A DNA stretch of 58,974 nt. It comes from an uncultured Candidatus Competibacteraceae bacterium. Lineage in GTDB: Bacteria; Pseudomonadota; Gammaproteobacteria; Competibacterales; Competibacteraceae. Shown one piece after another: positions 25,617-34,876 of the stretch (its first letter is position 1; every line of letters begins with the position of its first letter). Location: NCBI GenBank assembly GCA_903879705.1, contig CAIRMO010000004.1, positions 1 through 58,974 of the forward strand, given 5' to 3'. Both the position numbers and the translations under genes were made by a program. The notes below the pieces were generated by a model. The model searched no databases. It worked only from the letters and a program-made list of their open reading frames with translations, and had not been told where the DNA came from.

Positions 25617-27758
25617 ATGATCAAGAAAACCAACACACTGCCCGTCGGTTATCGCCTCCACCAGTACCGGATTGAATCGGTGCTGGGCGCAGGCGGCTTC
25701 GGGATTACCTACAAGGCAGTTCACGAGGCGTTGCAAACCCGGGCGGCCGTCAAGGAATACTTCCCGGTCGAATGGTCCTATCGGGATCGCGACGATGTGA
25801 ACGTGCTGGCCAACACCCAGGGGGGGTCGCCCACCTCCGAGGCCGGCGAGGACGCCTGTTACTCGTGGGGACTGGAGCGCTTTCTCAATGAAGCCCAGAT
25901 CCTGGGTAAAATCGATCATCCTGGCGTGGTGCGGGTGCGGGATTTTTTCGAAGCCAATGGCACCGCCTATATCGTGATGGACTATGTGGAGGGCGAGTCG
26001 CTCGGCCAGATGTTGCAGCGCGAGCGGAGCCTGTCAGAGGAACAGGTTCGCCGCCTGGTCGAGGACGTGTTGCCGGCGCTGGAGGCGGTTCATGCCCAAG
26101 GCTATCTGCATCGCGATCTGAAGCCGGCCAACCTTTACCGCCGTTCGGACGGACGGACCATCCTGATCGATTTCGGCGCGGCCCGCCAAGCGTTGGGCAA
26201 GCGCAGTAAGAGCGTCACCAGTGTGTTCTCGCCCGGCTACTCGCCTATCGAGCAATACCTGGTGGACGGCAAGGGTTATGGCCCGTGGACCGACATCTAT
26301 GCCTTGGGCGCGGTGCTGTATCACTGCGTCACCGGCGTGGCCCCGGTCGAGGCCCCGGCGCGGGTGCTGGATGATCCACTGCGGCCCGCCGAAGAGGCCG
26401 CATTTGGCCGTTACAGTCCAGCCATTCTGAGGTTAGTGGATCGATCCATGTCGGTCCGTCCCGGAAACCGGTTCCAGACCATTGCCCAGATGCGGGCGGC
26501 GCTTGAGGTTCAGCCGGAGCCGGCTCGCCCGGAACATGATGAAGACCGCACCATCAAGCTCGAATTGCCAATGCGTCCGGATTTGCACCGCAGTGGCGAG
26601 AAACCGCGTCCGGCGATCATTGCGCCGGCGTGCGAATCACCAGAACGTCCCCTCCTTCCGGCGAAGCCGAAACCTCGGTGGCGCGACTGGCGCTGGGGGG
26701 TGAGTGCGATGGCGGTGGTAGCGATGCTGGTCGGCGGGAGTACGTTTTTGATCATGAGAGCGCCAACGCCGCCAACGGTTACGCCCGCTCAGCCGGTTAT
26801 TCCATCTCAGCCGATCACGCCCGCTGAGCCGGTCACGCCCGCTGAGCCGGTTATTCCACATCAGCCGGTCATTCCACCTCCGCCGGTTACGCCCGCTCAG
26901 CCCGTCATTCCATCTCAGCCGGTCACGCCCGCTCAGCCCGTCATTCCACCTCAGCCACCGGTCGCCAGCGGACCACCGGCCAATCCCCGGCCCGGCCAGA
27001 TTTATACCGATCCCACTACAGACATGGCGCTGGTCTGGATTCCGCCCGGCTGTTTCACCATGGGCAGTCTGGAAACCGAGAAAGACCGCAGTGCTAACGA
27101 AGCTCCTCATCAGGTGTGTCCAAAGGGTTTCTGGCTGGGCAAAACTGAAGTGACCAATGCTCAGTACCGGCAATTCGAACCCGACCATGATAGCGGCAGT
27201 TATGAATCCCTAACTCTGAACGCCCCCGACCAGCCCGTGGTTCGAGTCAAATGGCAAGAAGCGGTAGCTTATGCCGACTGGCTGTCAAGCAAGACGGGCC
27301 TGCAGTTTCGGCTGCCAACCGAGGCGGAATGGGAATACGCCGCCCGCGCCGGACGAACCGATTCCCGGACGTGGGGCGATAACCCGAACCAGGCCTGTCG
27401 GCACGCCAATATCTATGACGAGACCGCCCGCAAGGTCAAACCCTTTAACTGGGCCAACTACCCCTGTCAGGATGGTTATGTCGTCGCCGCCCCGGTTGGC
27501 AAGTACGCCGCTAACGCCTTCGGTTTGCACGATATGCTGGGCAACGTCGGTGAATGGACCTGTTCCGAATACGACAGCACCTATGCCGGCGGTGAAACCC
27601 GCTGCGCTCCCCGGAATGCGGCGGCTGGCGGTCGGCGGGTGTTGCGCGGCGGTTCCTGGTCCGATTATCCGGGGCTGGTGCGCTTCGCTTACCGGTTTCC
27701 AACCGTACCCGACAACAAAAAATTCGATTACGGATTCCGTTTGGTGCTGGAGCCATGA
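25617..27758 (+). CDS. Ser/Thr protein kinase-transmembrane-FGE fusion protein
   Basis: 713 residues. The intact Hanks kinase has glycine loop GAGGFG (24-29), lysine K46 in AVKEYFP, HRDLKPAN (165-172), IDFGAAR (184-190) and a GYSPIEQY activation/P+1 region near 205. A transmembrane helix (SAMAVVAMLVGGSTFLIM, near 362) is followed by a Pro-rich linker of VTPAQPVIP-type repeats and a C-terminal FGE-sulfatase domain with MALVWIPPGCFTMGS, FRLPTEAEWEYAARAGRTD, GNVGEWTCSEYD, VLRGGSWSDYPGLVRFA and YGFRLVLE. The kinase would act in the cytoplasm and the FGE domain outside. FGE-like domains of this type often bind or modify peptides without proven oxidase activity. It follows the pseudokinase gene and probably pairs with it and with the PP2C. 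Confidence 0.9.
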   Translation: MIKKTNTLPVGYRLHQYRIESVLGAGGFGITYKAVHEALQTRAAVKEYFPVEWSYRDRDDVNVLANTQGGSPTSEAGEDACYSWGLERFLNEAQILGKIDHPGVVRVRDFFEANGTAYIVMDYVEGESLGQMLQRERSLSEEQVRRLVEDVLPALEAVHAQGYLHRDLKPANLYRRSDGRTILIDFGAARQALGKRSKSVTSVFSPGYSPIEQYLVDGKGYGPWTDIYALGAVLYHCVTGVAPVEAPARVLDDPLRPAEEAAFGRYSPAILRLVDRSMSVRPGNRFQTIAQMRAALEVQPEPARPEHDEDRTIKLELPMRPDLHRSGEKPRPAIIAPACESPERPLLPAKPKPRWRDWRWGVSAMAVVAMLVGGSTFLIMRAPTPPTVTPAQPVIPSQPITPAEPVTPAEPVIPHQPVIPPPPVTPAQPVIPSQPVTPAQPVIPPQPPVASGPPANPRPGQIYTDPTTDMALVWIPPGCFTMGSLETEKDRSANEAPHQVCPKGFWLGKTEVTNAQYRQFEPDHDSGSYESLTLNAPDQPVVRVKWQEAVAYADWLSSKTGLQFRLPTEAEWEYAARAGRTDSRTWGDNPNQACRHANIYDETARKVKPFNWANYPCQDGYVVAAPVGKYAANAFGLHDMLGNVGEWTCSEYDSTYAGGETRCAPRNAAAGGRRVLRGGSWSDYPGLVRFAYRFPTVPDNKKFDYGFRLVLEP
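26764..26960 (+). repeat. Degenerate tandem repeat encoding the Pro-rich linker
   Basis: Repeats of CCGGTTATTCC[AT]-type and ACGCCCGCTCAGCC-type segments encode roughly a dozen copies of V[TI]P[AS][QE]P. It is a low-complexity, length-variable extracellular spacer between the membrane helix and the FGE domain of the kinase. Confidence 0.85.
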
Positions 27759-27803
27759 GGCTTTGAAGGTTAAAGATTCAGGACTTTCGCTGACCCACGT
27801 TCT

Positions 27804-27880
27804 CCGTCATACCCGCGAATGCGAGTATCCATTCTTTTCAGAGCGTTACTGGATTTCCGCTGACGCGGGAATGACGAAAA
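27804..27880 (+). repeat. Dispersed inverted repeat of the CGTCATACCCGCG type, diverged copy
   Basis: Reads CGTCATACCCGCGAATGCGA, then a spacer, then TTCCGCTGACGCGGGAATGACGAAAA. The arms are inverted and imperfect. A second, better-conserved copy is at 41614-41688. It lies in the 151-bp gap between the kinase-FGE and PEGA genes and may act as an end-of-transcript hairpin. Confidence 0.8.
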
Positions 27881-27909
27881 GCGAAGGTCGAAGGTCCTGA
27901 GATTAAAGA

Positions 27910-30183
27910 TTGATGAGTGGCGTAGGAGACGGTATGGGCAAGGTTATAGTGAGAATGTTGCTGTTACTGGCGCTGATAGCCTGGCCGCTGGCGGGTTCAT
28001 GGGCGGCCAGCGGGCAGCCTGAGGAGCGGCTGACCGCGACCGTGGTCGAGTTCAGCGTCCGGGGCGATCTCGATGAGCAGGCCGGGGCCATCATCGCTGA
28101 AACGATGATGTCGGCCATCGCTAATACCAATCGTTTTATCCTGAAGGATCGCTTGCCGCTCTCGGCAGCGGCCAAAATCGCCAAGACCCAGGAGTTGGGT
28201 TCGACCGGATTACTCGATCCCAAGACGGTTGCCGAGCTGGGCAAAACCTACCAGGTCGATGCCGTAGTGACCGGCGGGGTTTACAAACTAGGCGATCTGA
28301 TTACCGTCACGGCGCGGCTGATCGATACTAAAACCGCCTCGCTGCTGCGTAGCGGCCAGATTCAAGGCAAGGACATCGATAGCATCCAAATCAAGATTAA
28401 TGAGCTGGCGGCGATGATTACCGCACCGCCGCCGCCGCAGACTTACACGCTCACGGTTCGGACTGAACCCGCTGACGCGGGCGTTCGGTTGCTGAACCAT
28501 GCGACGCCCTATCAGCCCGGAATGCGGCTCCCGCCGGGCGACTATGAAGTGGAGGCGACCCTGCCCGGCTATAACGCTCGCAAGGAAACCGTGCGGATCG
28601 GCGATCGCGATATGGCTATGACGGTTGTGCTGGAGAAGGCGCGCTATGGCCTGATCGTTCGCCCGGAGCCGGCGGATGCACACATCCGCTTACTCGGCGG
28701 TTCGCCGGCCTATCAACCGGGAGTCACACTGCCGCCCGGCGATTACGAGATCGAAGTTGCACGGGACGGCTATGTTTCCCGCACGTTTCCAGTACGGATC
28801 GTGGATAGCGAAGTCACGGTGCCGGTGACACTAACCCAGACCCCCCCGGTGCCGCCGCCCGTGCCAGCGCCCGTGCAGTATCGCCTGACCGTACAGCCTG
28901 AGCCGCCCAGCGCCGAAGTGCGGTTGTTGAATATGAAGACGGCCTACCAACCGGGAGTGCAGCTTGCGCCGGGCGGTTATACGGTCGAGATCGCCCAGTC
29001 CGGGTATGAAACTCAGCGGGTCAAAGTGCAAATCGTCAGCAGCGATGTCACCATGCCGGTCACGCTGACTCGTAAACCGGTTGTCGCCGCGCCATTACCG
29101 CCGACCGCGTACCGGCTGACCGTGCATCCTGATCCGCCCACCGCCCAGGTGCGACTGCGCGGAAGCAAGACCGCTTATCAACCCGGCGTAGCGCTTTCGC
29201 CGGGCAGTTATACCGTTGAGGTCTCCCAGTCTGGCTACCAATCCAAACAGGTGCCGGTGCGGATCGCCAACAACGATCTGACGATCCCGGTCGTACTGGC
29301 GAAGCTGCCGGAACTGACTCAATACCGGCTGTTGGTGCAGACTGATCCGCCAGGTGCCCAAGTGCGGTTGCGCGGCACCAAAACCGCTTATCGATCGGGT
29401 GGCGTCCTGTTGTCGCCCGGCAACTACGCCATTGAAGTTTCCCAACCCGGCTACGAATCGAAGCAGGCGACCGCACGGATTGCCGATGGCGATCTCACGT
29501 TGCCGGTGATCTTGAACAAGCGGATTGAACCGACCCAGCGGATTGAACCGACCCAGCGGATTGAACCGACCCAGCGGATTGAACCGACCCAGTACCGGCT
29601 GACCGTGAGTCCCGATCCACCAAATGCCAAGGTGCGGCTGATGAATGCTCCGGCGACCTACCGGCCCGGGGTCACACTGCCGCCCGGCGGCTATGTGGTC
29701 GAAGTCTCGGCCAGCGGCTATGAAAGCCAGCGGGTCACGGCCCGAATCGCTGATGAGGATGTGACGCTGCCGGTCGAACTCGAAAAAAGCGCCGCCCCGC
29801 CGCCGCCAGCCCGGCCCCCACCGTCCACCACGGCGTCCTTGCCGCCGCCAGAACCTGTTGCCCGCCCCCGGACCGGCGAATGGCAAATCCGCACCGTGCA
29901 GGCGGATGGTTCCATCAGCGGCGTGGATCGTGCGGAAGTCATGAAGGTGTTGAATGGCTACACCGGGCGGACTATCAACCGGCAAACCCTGCTCGATGCC
30001 GCCATGCGGGTTTACCAGTCGACCGGGATTACGCTGAGCTTCACGGTACGCTCCAACGCGGCTGGAACCGCCGATTTGTCGACGCGGGCGAGCCGGCAGG
30101 TGCGGCGCACCTATGAAAGCACCATTCCCATGATGACCCGCAGTCAACTGGAAAGCGCCGGCTTCGGGGTTTCGGTGGAGTGA
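27910..30183 (+). CDS. Secreted CsgG-like/PEGA-repeat protein
   Basis: 757 residues. A signal peptide (MLLLLALIAWPLAGSWAAS; the ATG at 27934 may be the true start) leads to a CsgG/FlgO-like domain at about 38-170 (ATVVEFSVRGDLDEQAG, ELGKTYQVDAVVTGGVYKLG). Six PEGA repeats follow (YRLTVQPEPPSAEVRLL, YQPGVQLAPGGYTVEIAQSG), then a Pro-rich spacer and a C-terminal domain with GYTGRTINRQTLLDAAMRVY. PEGA domains are extracytoplasmic beta modules common beside bacterial kinases and the cell wall. Four direct copies of the hexapeptide RIEPTQ sit between the last two PEGA units. It is directly downstream of the kinase-FGE gene and may be its extracytoplasmic partner. Confidence 0.85.
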   Translation: MMSGVGDGMGKVIVRMLLLLALIAWPLAGSWAASGQPEERLTATVVEFSVRGDLDEQAGAIIAETMMSAIANTNRFILKDRLPLSAAAKIAKTQELGSTGLLDPKTVAELGKTYQVDAVVTGGVYKLGDLITVTARLIDTKTASLLRSGQIQGKDIDSIQIKINELAAMITAPPPPQTYTLTVRTEPADAGVRLLNHATPYQPGMRLPPGDYEVEATLPGYNARKETVRIGDRDMAMTVVLEKARYGLIVRPEPADAHIRLLGGSPAYQPGVTLPPGDYEIEVARDGYVSRTFPVRIVDSEVTVPVTLTQTPPVPPPVPAPVQYRLTVQPEPPSAEVRLLNMKTAYQPGVQLAPGGYTVEIAQSGYETQRVKVQIVSSDVTMPVTLTRKPVVAAPLPPTAYRLTVHPDPPTAQVRLRGSKTAYQPGVALSPGSYTVEVSQSGYQSKQVPVRIANNDLTIPVVLAKLPELTQYRLLVQTDPPGAQVRLRGTKTAYRSGGVLLSPGNYAIEVSQPGYESKQATARIADGDLTLPVILNKRIEPTQRIEPTQRIEPTQRIEPTQYRLTVSPDPPNAKVRLMNAPATYRPGVTLPPGGYVVEVSASGYESQRVTARIADEDVTLPVELEKSAAPPPPARPPPSTTASLPPPEPVARPRTGEWQIRTVQADGSISGVDRAEVMKVLNGYTGRTINRQTLLDAAMRVYQSTGITLSFTVRSNAAGTADLSTRASRQVRRTYESTIPMMTRSQLESAGFGVSVE
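29521..29592 (+). repeat. Four perfect copies of an 18-bp repeat (RIEPTQ)
   Basis: CGGATTGAACCGACCCAG is repeated four times without a mismatch, in frame, between PEGA domains 5 and 6. Perfect identity suggests a recent expansion that can change length without breaking the frame. Confidence 0.97.
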
Positions 30184-30186
30184 GTT

Positions 30187-31959
30187 TTACTCGTCCTTGG
30201 GATAGCCGGGGTGGTCGATCATGGCGGTATGGTCGCCGCGCACGATAGGCAGGTAGCGCGGCTTCCAGAACCGTGAACGCAGATAGGCGTCCAGATCGCA
30301 GCCGGCCAGCCCGGCATTGCCCGCCACCCCTTCCTTGAGCGCCTGCTCAATCACCCGCACCCCGACCCGAATGCTGACTTCCCGCAGTTCCCGCACTGGC
30401 GGATACACCCGCCCGCTCTGCAAATGCGCGGCGGCGGTGTATTCGGCCAAGGCATAGGCTCCCGCCAACACCATGCCGTCGGTAATCTCCCGACATTCGG
30501 CCAGCATCACCCCCAACCCCAGTCCCGGAAAAATGAAGGCGTTGTTACCTTGACCGACATGGTGGGTCCGACCATCGTGAACCACATCGGGGAACGGGCT
30601 GCCGGTGGCCACCACCGCTCGCCCTTCGCTCCACTCGATAATATCTTCCGGCAACGCCTCGCAGGCCGAGGTCGGATTGGACAGCGGGAAAATCGCCGGA
30701 TGGGTGGTGTTGCGGGCCATCGCCTGCACCACTGGATGATTGAACGCGCCGGTCTGGCCGCTCAGACCCAGCAGGACGGTGGCTTTGGTGTGTTCAATAG
30801 TTTCCAGCAGGGTCGGTATTTCATTGGCGATCGGCCAGTTGGCGATCTTGGCCAGCGGCTGCACATAGTCCTGCTTGTAGGCTTCGACGTTGCGCCCTTC
30901 GACCAGCAGGCCCCGCGAGTCGAGTACACAAACCCGGTCACGGGCTTCTTCGCGGCTCAAACCTTCCCGCATCAAACCCTGGCTAATCGCCCAGGCCACG
31001 CCAATCCCGCCCGCGCCGGCGCCAAGAATGACGATCCGCTGATCGCGCAACGCCTCGCCTTTCAGCCGGCTGGTTGACAGCAATCCGGCCAGCGCCACCG
31101 CGCCGGTGCCCTGAATGTCATCGTTAAACGACGGCAATTGCTTGCGATACCGCTCCAGTACCGTGAAGGCGACTTCCTTGGCCAGGTCTTCCCACTGGAT
31201 CACCGCACGCGGCCAGCGGTTGCGGATCGCACTGACAAACTTATCCAGAAAAACCAGATAATGCTGGCCGCGCAACCGCCGTTGTCGAACGCCAAGATAA
31301 AACTCGTCGTTGAGCAGCTCCAGCCGATCAGTGCCAACATCGAGCTTGACCGGCATGGTGTGAAACGGGTCAATCCCGCCGCCGATGGTGTACAGCGCCA
31401 GCTTGCCAATCGCAATCGCCAGCCCGCCGTAACCTTGATCGCCAATACCGAGAATGGCCGAGGAGTCGGTCGCAACGATCATTCGCACATCATTCCACGG
31501 GAAGTTACGCACCACCTTGGTGGCGCGGTCGATGTTCAATGGCGAAAACGACAGCCCGCGTGGATTCTGATAGAGGTGGCTGAACTGTTGCACCGCCTGA
31601 CCGACGGTCGGGGTGTAGATGATCGGCATCATTTCTTCCAGATGCCGCTCCAGCAGGGCGTAAAACAGGGTTTCAGCCCGTTCCTGCAAGGCGCGTAAAT
31701 ACTGGTATTTGCCAATCGGGTCCGGTTCACGCAGGAAGCCGCGATAGACCCGCTCCACCTGCTGCTCCAGGGTATTGACCTGCGGCGGCAACAATCCATC
31801 CAGCCCCAGCGCGACCCGTTCGTCCTCGGTGAAGGCGGTACCCTTGTTGCTCAGCACCAGCCGTAGCAGGGCGATGCCTTCCAGATACACTTCCATGTAT
31901 TGATGACCGTCGGCATCGGTCTTGATATCGAAATAGGGGCTAATCGGCTCTCGTTTCAT
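30187..31959 (-). CDS. maeA: NAD-dependent malic enzyme
   Basis: 590 residues, slightly longer than E. coli MaeA (565). It oxidatively decarboxylates malate to pyruvate. IIYTPTVGQAVQQFSHLYQN near residue 113 and the nucleotide-binding region RIVILGAGAGGIGVAWAI near 305 identify the family, together with DSRGLLVEGR, GLSGQTGAF and PIFPLSNPTSACEA. VVATGSPF follows the catalytic region. It is convergent with the PEGA gene (3 bp apart) and divergent from enoyl-CoA hydratase; a 260-bp gap lies between. Together with the PHA/beta-oxidation-like genes next door it may feed acetyl-CoA metabolism (inference). Confidence 0.93.
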   Translation of the reverse strand: MKREPISPYFDIKTDADGHQYMEVYLEGIALLRLVLSNKGTAFTEDERVALGLDGLLPPQVNTLEQQVERVYRGFLREPDPIGKYQYLRALQERAETLFYALLERHLEEMMPIIYTPTVGQAVQQFSHLYQNPRGLSFSPLNIDRATKVVRNFPWNDVRMIVATDSSAILGIGDQGYGGLAIAIGKLALYTIGGGIDPFHTMPVKLDVGTDRLELLNDEFYLGVRQRRLRGQHYLVFLDKFVSAIRNRWPRAVIQWEDLAKEVAFTVLERYRKQLPSFNDDIQGTGAVALAGLLSTSRLKGEALRDQRIVILGAGAGGIGVAWAISQGLMREGLSREEARDRVCVLDSRGLLVEGRNVEAYKQDYVQPLAKIANWPIANEIPTLLETIEHTKATVLLGLSGQTGAFNHPVVQAMARNTTHPAIFPLSNPTSACEALPEDIIEWSEGRAVVATGSPFPDVVHDGRTHHVGQGNNAFIFPGLGLGVMLAECREITDGMVLAGAYALAEYTAAAHLQSGRVYPPVRELREVSIRVGVRVIEQALKEGVAGNAGLAGCDLDAYLRSRFWKPRYLPIVRGDHTAMIDHPGYPKDE

Positions 31960-32140
31960 GGGGCGGCTTCAGGCAGGTTTGAAAGGCGGGAAAACAGCAG
32001 TGGGCGATTTTCGGAACGATATAAGGCGCGGCAATATGGCATTGAAAACCGGCAGGGTCAAACCAGAGACTCCCGGTTAGATCGGCCATTGACGGGGCGA
32101 ATTAGCCGGTTCATTCATCTCACCGCAGCGGATTCTCGCT

Positions 32141-32146
32141 TATAAT
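32141..32146 (+). promoter_or_regulatory. Candidate -10 box upstream of the enoyl-CoA hydratase gene
   Basis: A perfect TATAAT lies 74 bp before the ATG in the 260-bp divergent region (31960-32219) between maeA and the hydratase gene. The nearest -35-like TTGACG (32089-32094) is 46 bp upstream, too far for sigma-70 spacing, so the -35 is uncertain. The rest of the gap shows nothing else. Confidence 0.35.
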
Positions 32147-32219
32147 GCCAATTTGAGGAGGGTTATTTTCGCCCCAGCCCGCCCTCGCCCAACCTCCCGT
32201 CGGGAAGGAGAACCACCGC

Positions 32220-32996
32220 ATGACCTATGAGAATATCCGGCTCGAGACCCGTGGCCCGGTCGCCCTGATTACCCTTAATCGCCCCAAAGCCTTCAACGCC
32301 CTGTCCAACGATCTGATGGACGAGTTGACCCATGCACTGGATGCGGTTGAGGCCGATGTCGACCTTCGCGCCATCGTCCTGACCGGTGGGGAAAAGGTGT
32401 TCGCCGCCGGCGCAGACATCAAGGGCATGAAAGATTATTCGTACATGGACGCCTACCACGCCAACTTCATCACCCGCAATTGGGAACGGGCCAGCCACTG
32501 CCGCAAACCGATCATCGCCGCCGTCGCCGGTTATGCGCTGGGCGGCGGTTGCGAACTGGCGATGATGTGCGACTTTATCCTCGCGGCCGACACCGCCAAA
32601 TTCGGCCAGCCGGAAATCAAGCTCGGCATTTTGCCCGGAGCCGGCGGCACCCAGCGGCTAACCCGGCTGATCGGCAAGTCCAAGGCGATGGAACTGTGCC
32701 TGACCGGGCGGATGATGGATGTTCAGGAAGCGGAACGGGCCGGACTGGTTAGCCGGATCGTGCCGGTCGCCGAGTTGATCGAGGAGGCGGTCAAGGTCGC
32801 CGAGACCATCGCCAGTTACTCGCTGGCGGCAGTAATGATGACCAAGGAATGCGTCAATCGTGCCTATGAAACGACGCTCGCTGAAGGGCTGTTGTTTGAG
32901 CGGCGCACTTTCCATGCAGTCTTCGCTACCCAGGACCAGAAAGAAGGGATGGACGCTTTTTCGAGCAAGCGATCGGCGGAGTTCAAGCATCGTTAG
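32220..32996 (+). CDS. Enoyl-CoA hydratase/isomerase family protein (crotonase)
   Basis: 258 residues, the full crotonase length. The oxyanion hole and catalytic residues are visible: [10 protein letters not shown] near residue 62, [15 protein letters not shown] near 105 (first catalytic Glu) and [18 protein letters not shown] near 130 (second Glu). It hydrates trans-2-enoyl-CoA to 3-hydroxyacyl-CoA. The next gene is the matching dehydrogenase, so the pair can run two beta-oxidation steps or the reverse, crotonyl-CoA to acetoacetyl-CoA. The start is chosen for the MTYENIRLE beginning, 9 bp after a GGGAAGGAG ribosome-binding site. Confidence 0.94.
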   Translation: MTYENIRLETRGPVALITLNRPKAFNALSNDLMDELTHALDAVEADVDLRAIVLTGGEKVFAAGADIKGMKDYSYMDAYHANFITRNWERASHCRKPIIAAVAGYALGGGCELAMMCDFILAADTAKFGQPEIKLGILPGAGGTQRLTRLIGKSKAMELCLTGRMMDVQEAERAGLVSRIVPVAELIEEAVKVAETIASYSLAAVMMTKECVNRAYETTLAEGLLFERRTFHAVFATQDQKEGMDAFSSKRSAEFKHR

Positions 32997-33077
32997 ACGG
33001 ATTACCCCGTTCCTGAATGCCGGCATGAATCCATGCTGGAAACCCTCGTGATCAACATCAACCAGAAAGGAAACATC

Positions 33078-33974
33078 ATGGAAATCAAGAAAATTGGCGT
33101 CATGGGCTGCGGCGCAATGGGGTTGGGTGTCGCGCAAGTCTGCGCTCAGGCCGGCTTTCCGACCGTCGCGGTCAAGGCGACGCCGGGGTCCACCGACAAG
33201 ATTCGGGCCGGGCTGGACAAGTCGTTAAGCAAAATGGTCGAGCGCGGCAAGCTGGCCGTGGAGAAGAAGGACGCCACTCTCGGCCTGCTACATTTCACCA
33301 CCAGTGAAGCCGAAGTGGCGGATTGTGATCTGATCATCGAATCGATCATCGAAGATCAGGAAATCAAGAAGGCGCTGTTCCAGCGGCTGGAAGGGATCGT
33401 GTCGCCGCAGGCGCTGCTGACCACCAACACCTCGACGCTGTCGGTGACGGCGTTGATGGCGGTTTGCAAACACCGTGAGCGGGTAGCCGGTCTGCATTTC
33501 TTCAACCCGGCTCCGATCATGAAGCTGGTCGAGATCATCCACGCTTTTGAGACCTCGGAAGACACCATTGCCACGCTGGATCAGCTTTGCAAGAAGCTGG
33601 GCAAGGATCCGGTGATCGTTCAGGACACCACCGGTTTCATTGTCAACCGGCTGCTGACTCCTTATATGTTGAGCGCCATTCGTCTGCTGGAAATGGGTAC
33701 CGGCACCATTGCCGACATTGATCATGCGATGAAGTCCGGCGCTGCGCATCCGATGGGACCGTTTGAACTGGCCGATTACATCGGGCTGGACGTGGTTGAG
33801 GCGATGACCATGAACATCTATCAGGATATGCACCAGCCGCATGTCGCCCCGCCCCACACCCTGACTCGCTTGGTGCAGCTCGGCTATCTGGGCCGCAAGA
33901 CCAATAAGGGTTTCTACGATTATTCGGTGAAGCCGCCGATTGCCAATCCGCAACTGCGGCATCCAGTGGCCTGA
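33078..33974 (+). CDS. hbd: 3-hydroxybutyryl-CoA / 3-hydroxyacyl-CoA dehydrogenase
   Basis: 298 residues from the ATG at 33078, which has AGAAAGGA 8 bp upstream and gives MEIKKIGVMGCGAMG; an earlier in-frame ATG at 33033 would add a poor leader. The Rossmann NAD-binding loop GVMGCGAMGLGVAQ is at the N-terminus. GLHFFNPAPIMKLVEII near residue 148 carries the catalytic His, and DTTGFIVNRLL and SGAAHPMGPFELADYIGLD carry the C-terminal domain motifs. It interconverts 3-hydroxyacyl- and 3-oxoacyl-CoA with NAD(H). It ends 37 bp before a strong terminator, so the two genes form a short operon. Confidence 0.94.
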   Translation: MEIKKIGVMGCGAMGLGVAQVCAQAGFPTVAVKATPGSTDKIRAGLDKSLSKMVERGKLAVEKKDATLGLLHFTTSEAEVADCDLIIESIIEDQEIKKALFQRLEGIVSPQALLTTNTSTLSVTALMAVCKHRERVAGLHFFNPAPIMKLVEIIHAFETSEDTIATLDQLCKKLGKDPVIVQDTTGFIVNRLLTPYMLSAIRLLEMGTGTIADIDHAMKSGAAHPMGPFELADYIGLDVVEAMTMNIYQDMHQPHVAPPHTLTRLVQLGYLGRKTNKGFYDYSVKPPIANPQLRHPVA

Positions 33975-34011
33975 GCGCGGTTTTTTCCTCCTGCCAGAAG
34001 GAATTGCAATA

Positions 34012-34051
34012 CGCCCTCTTCTATTAGAAGGGGGCGTGTTTTTTTTTGGGC
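34012..34051 (+). terminator. Rho-independent terminator of the hydratase-dehydrogenase operon
   Basis: An ACGCCC...GGGCGT stem with a short AT-rich loop is followed by a run of about ten T. It lies 37 bp after the hbd stop. The rest of the 385-bp gap to 34360 holds no ORF and becomes AT-rich; a stretch around 34100-34150 contains repeated TTTCA words but no recognised site. Confidence 0.9.
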
Positions 34052-34359
34052 CTGCTAAAAGGCTGACGGGGTTAAGGTGATTTCCTGAAATGAATTTCTG
34101 TTTCATCCCAAGCCCGTGTTTCACACTGAAACGCCGTGAAACAGGCTTGTTTCAAATTTCAAATTATGGTCGCATTTCAGCGATAGCCTTGTCGTGATAA
34201 CTCTTTGTTATTCAGTGAATTGTTTGTTTAGTGCAGCGATGGCACAGAACATGCTAATGCTGGACTCAGAATCTAAGCGTGGCGACCTGATAATTTAAGG
34301 ATTGCGCGGCTGACCTTGGCGCTGGCGACCAATCAGCGGTCGGTGGATAACTTCAACCA

Positions 34360-34830
34360 ATGATGGAGACTGTTGTGGAGCATCCAAACCCTTCGGAGTA
34401 TGCAACGAACCTTGAGCAATCGCTGATGGATACCGCCGTTGAAAGCTGGCGATTCGCTCGCCTGTTCGAGCGGTTGGTCAGCCGCTTGGAACCAGGGGAA
34501 AGTTCGCGTTATATCAACCAGATTCGCTACTTTTCAAAGCGGTTGGAGGAAAATCTGGAGCGGACTGGAATGCGAATCGTCAACCTCGAAGGTCAATCCT
34601 ACGATACTGGCGCGGCGGCTACCGCGATCAACGTCGCCGACTTTAGCCCCGATGATGTGCTGGTCGTGGATCAGATGATTGAACCGATTATCATGGGGAC
34701 CGATGGTTTGCTGCGGTCTGGAACCGTGACCTTGCGCAAGGTATTGATTTTTAATTTTAATCGTTGTCTGGTGTTACACAAGAAAACCAAAATCGCATGT
34801 AAGCGAAAATCTATCGGGAAACTTGAATGA
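34360..34830 (+). CDS. Hypothetical acidic protein with an apparently replaced C-terminus
   Basis: 156 residues. The N-terminal 128 residues look native to this genome: ESWRFARLFERLVSRLEPGE, RYINQIRYFSKRLEENLER, GMRIVNLEGQSYDTGAAATA, DDVLVVDQMIEPIIMG and RSGTVTLRKV. The layout (helical pair, then a small domain with a MIEPIIMG motif) recalls GrpE-like nucleotide-exchange factors, but I cannot confirm it. After LRKV (34744) base composition drops sharply and the tail FNFNRCLVLHKKTKIACKRK looks like read-through into foreign DNA. So this may be a truncated gene at the left edge of the AT-rich island. Confidence 0.55.
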   Translation: MMETVVEHPNPSEYATNLEQSLMDTAVESWRFARLFERLVSRLEPGESSRYINQIRYFSKRLEENLERTGMRIVNLEGQSYDTGAAATAINVADFSPDDVLVVDQMIEPIIMGTDGLLRSGTVTLRKVLIFNFNRCLVLHKKTKIACKRKSIGKLE

Positions 34831-34876
34831 AACATTGGATTAATTTTACTATAGGCATCCTAAACCGGTTGTAGAT

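Noticed and set aside
23855-25636. A 593-codon minus-strand frame
   Set aside because: Antisense shadow of the pseudokinase-FGE gene; the sense strand has clear FGE motifs.
27804-27880. Hairpin after the kinase-FGE gene taken as a terminator
   Set aside because: It belongs to a dispersed repeat family and lacks a T-run, so termination cannot be claimed.
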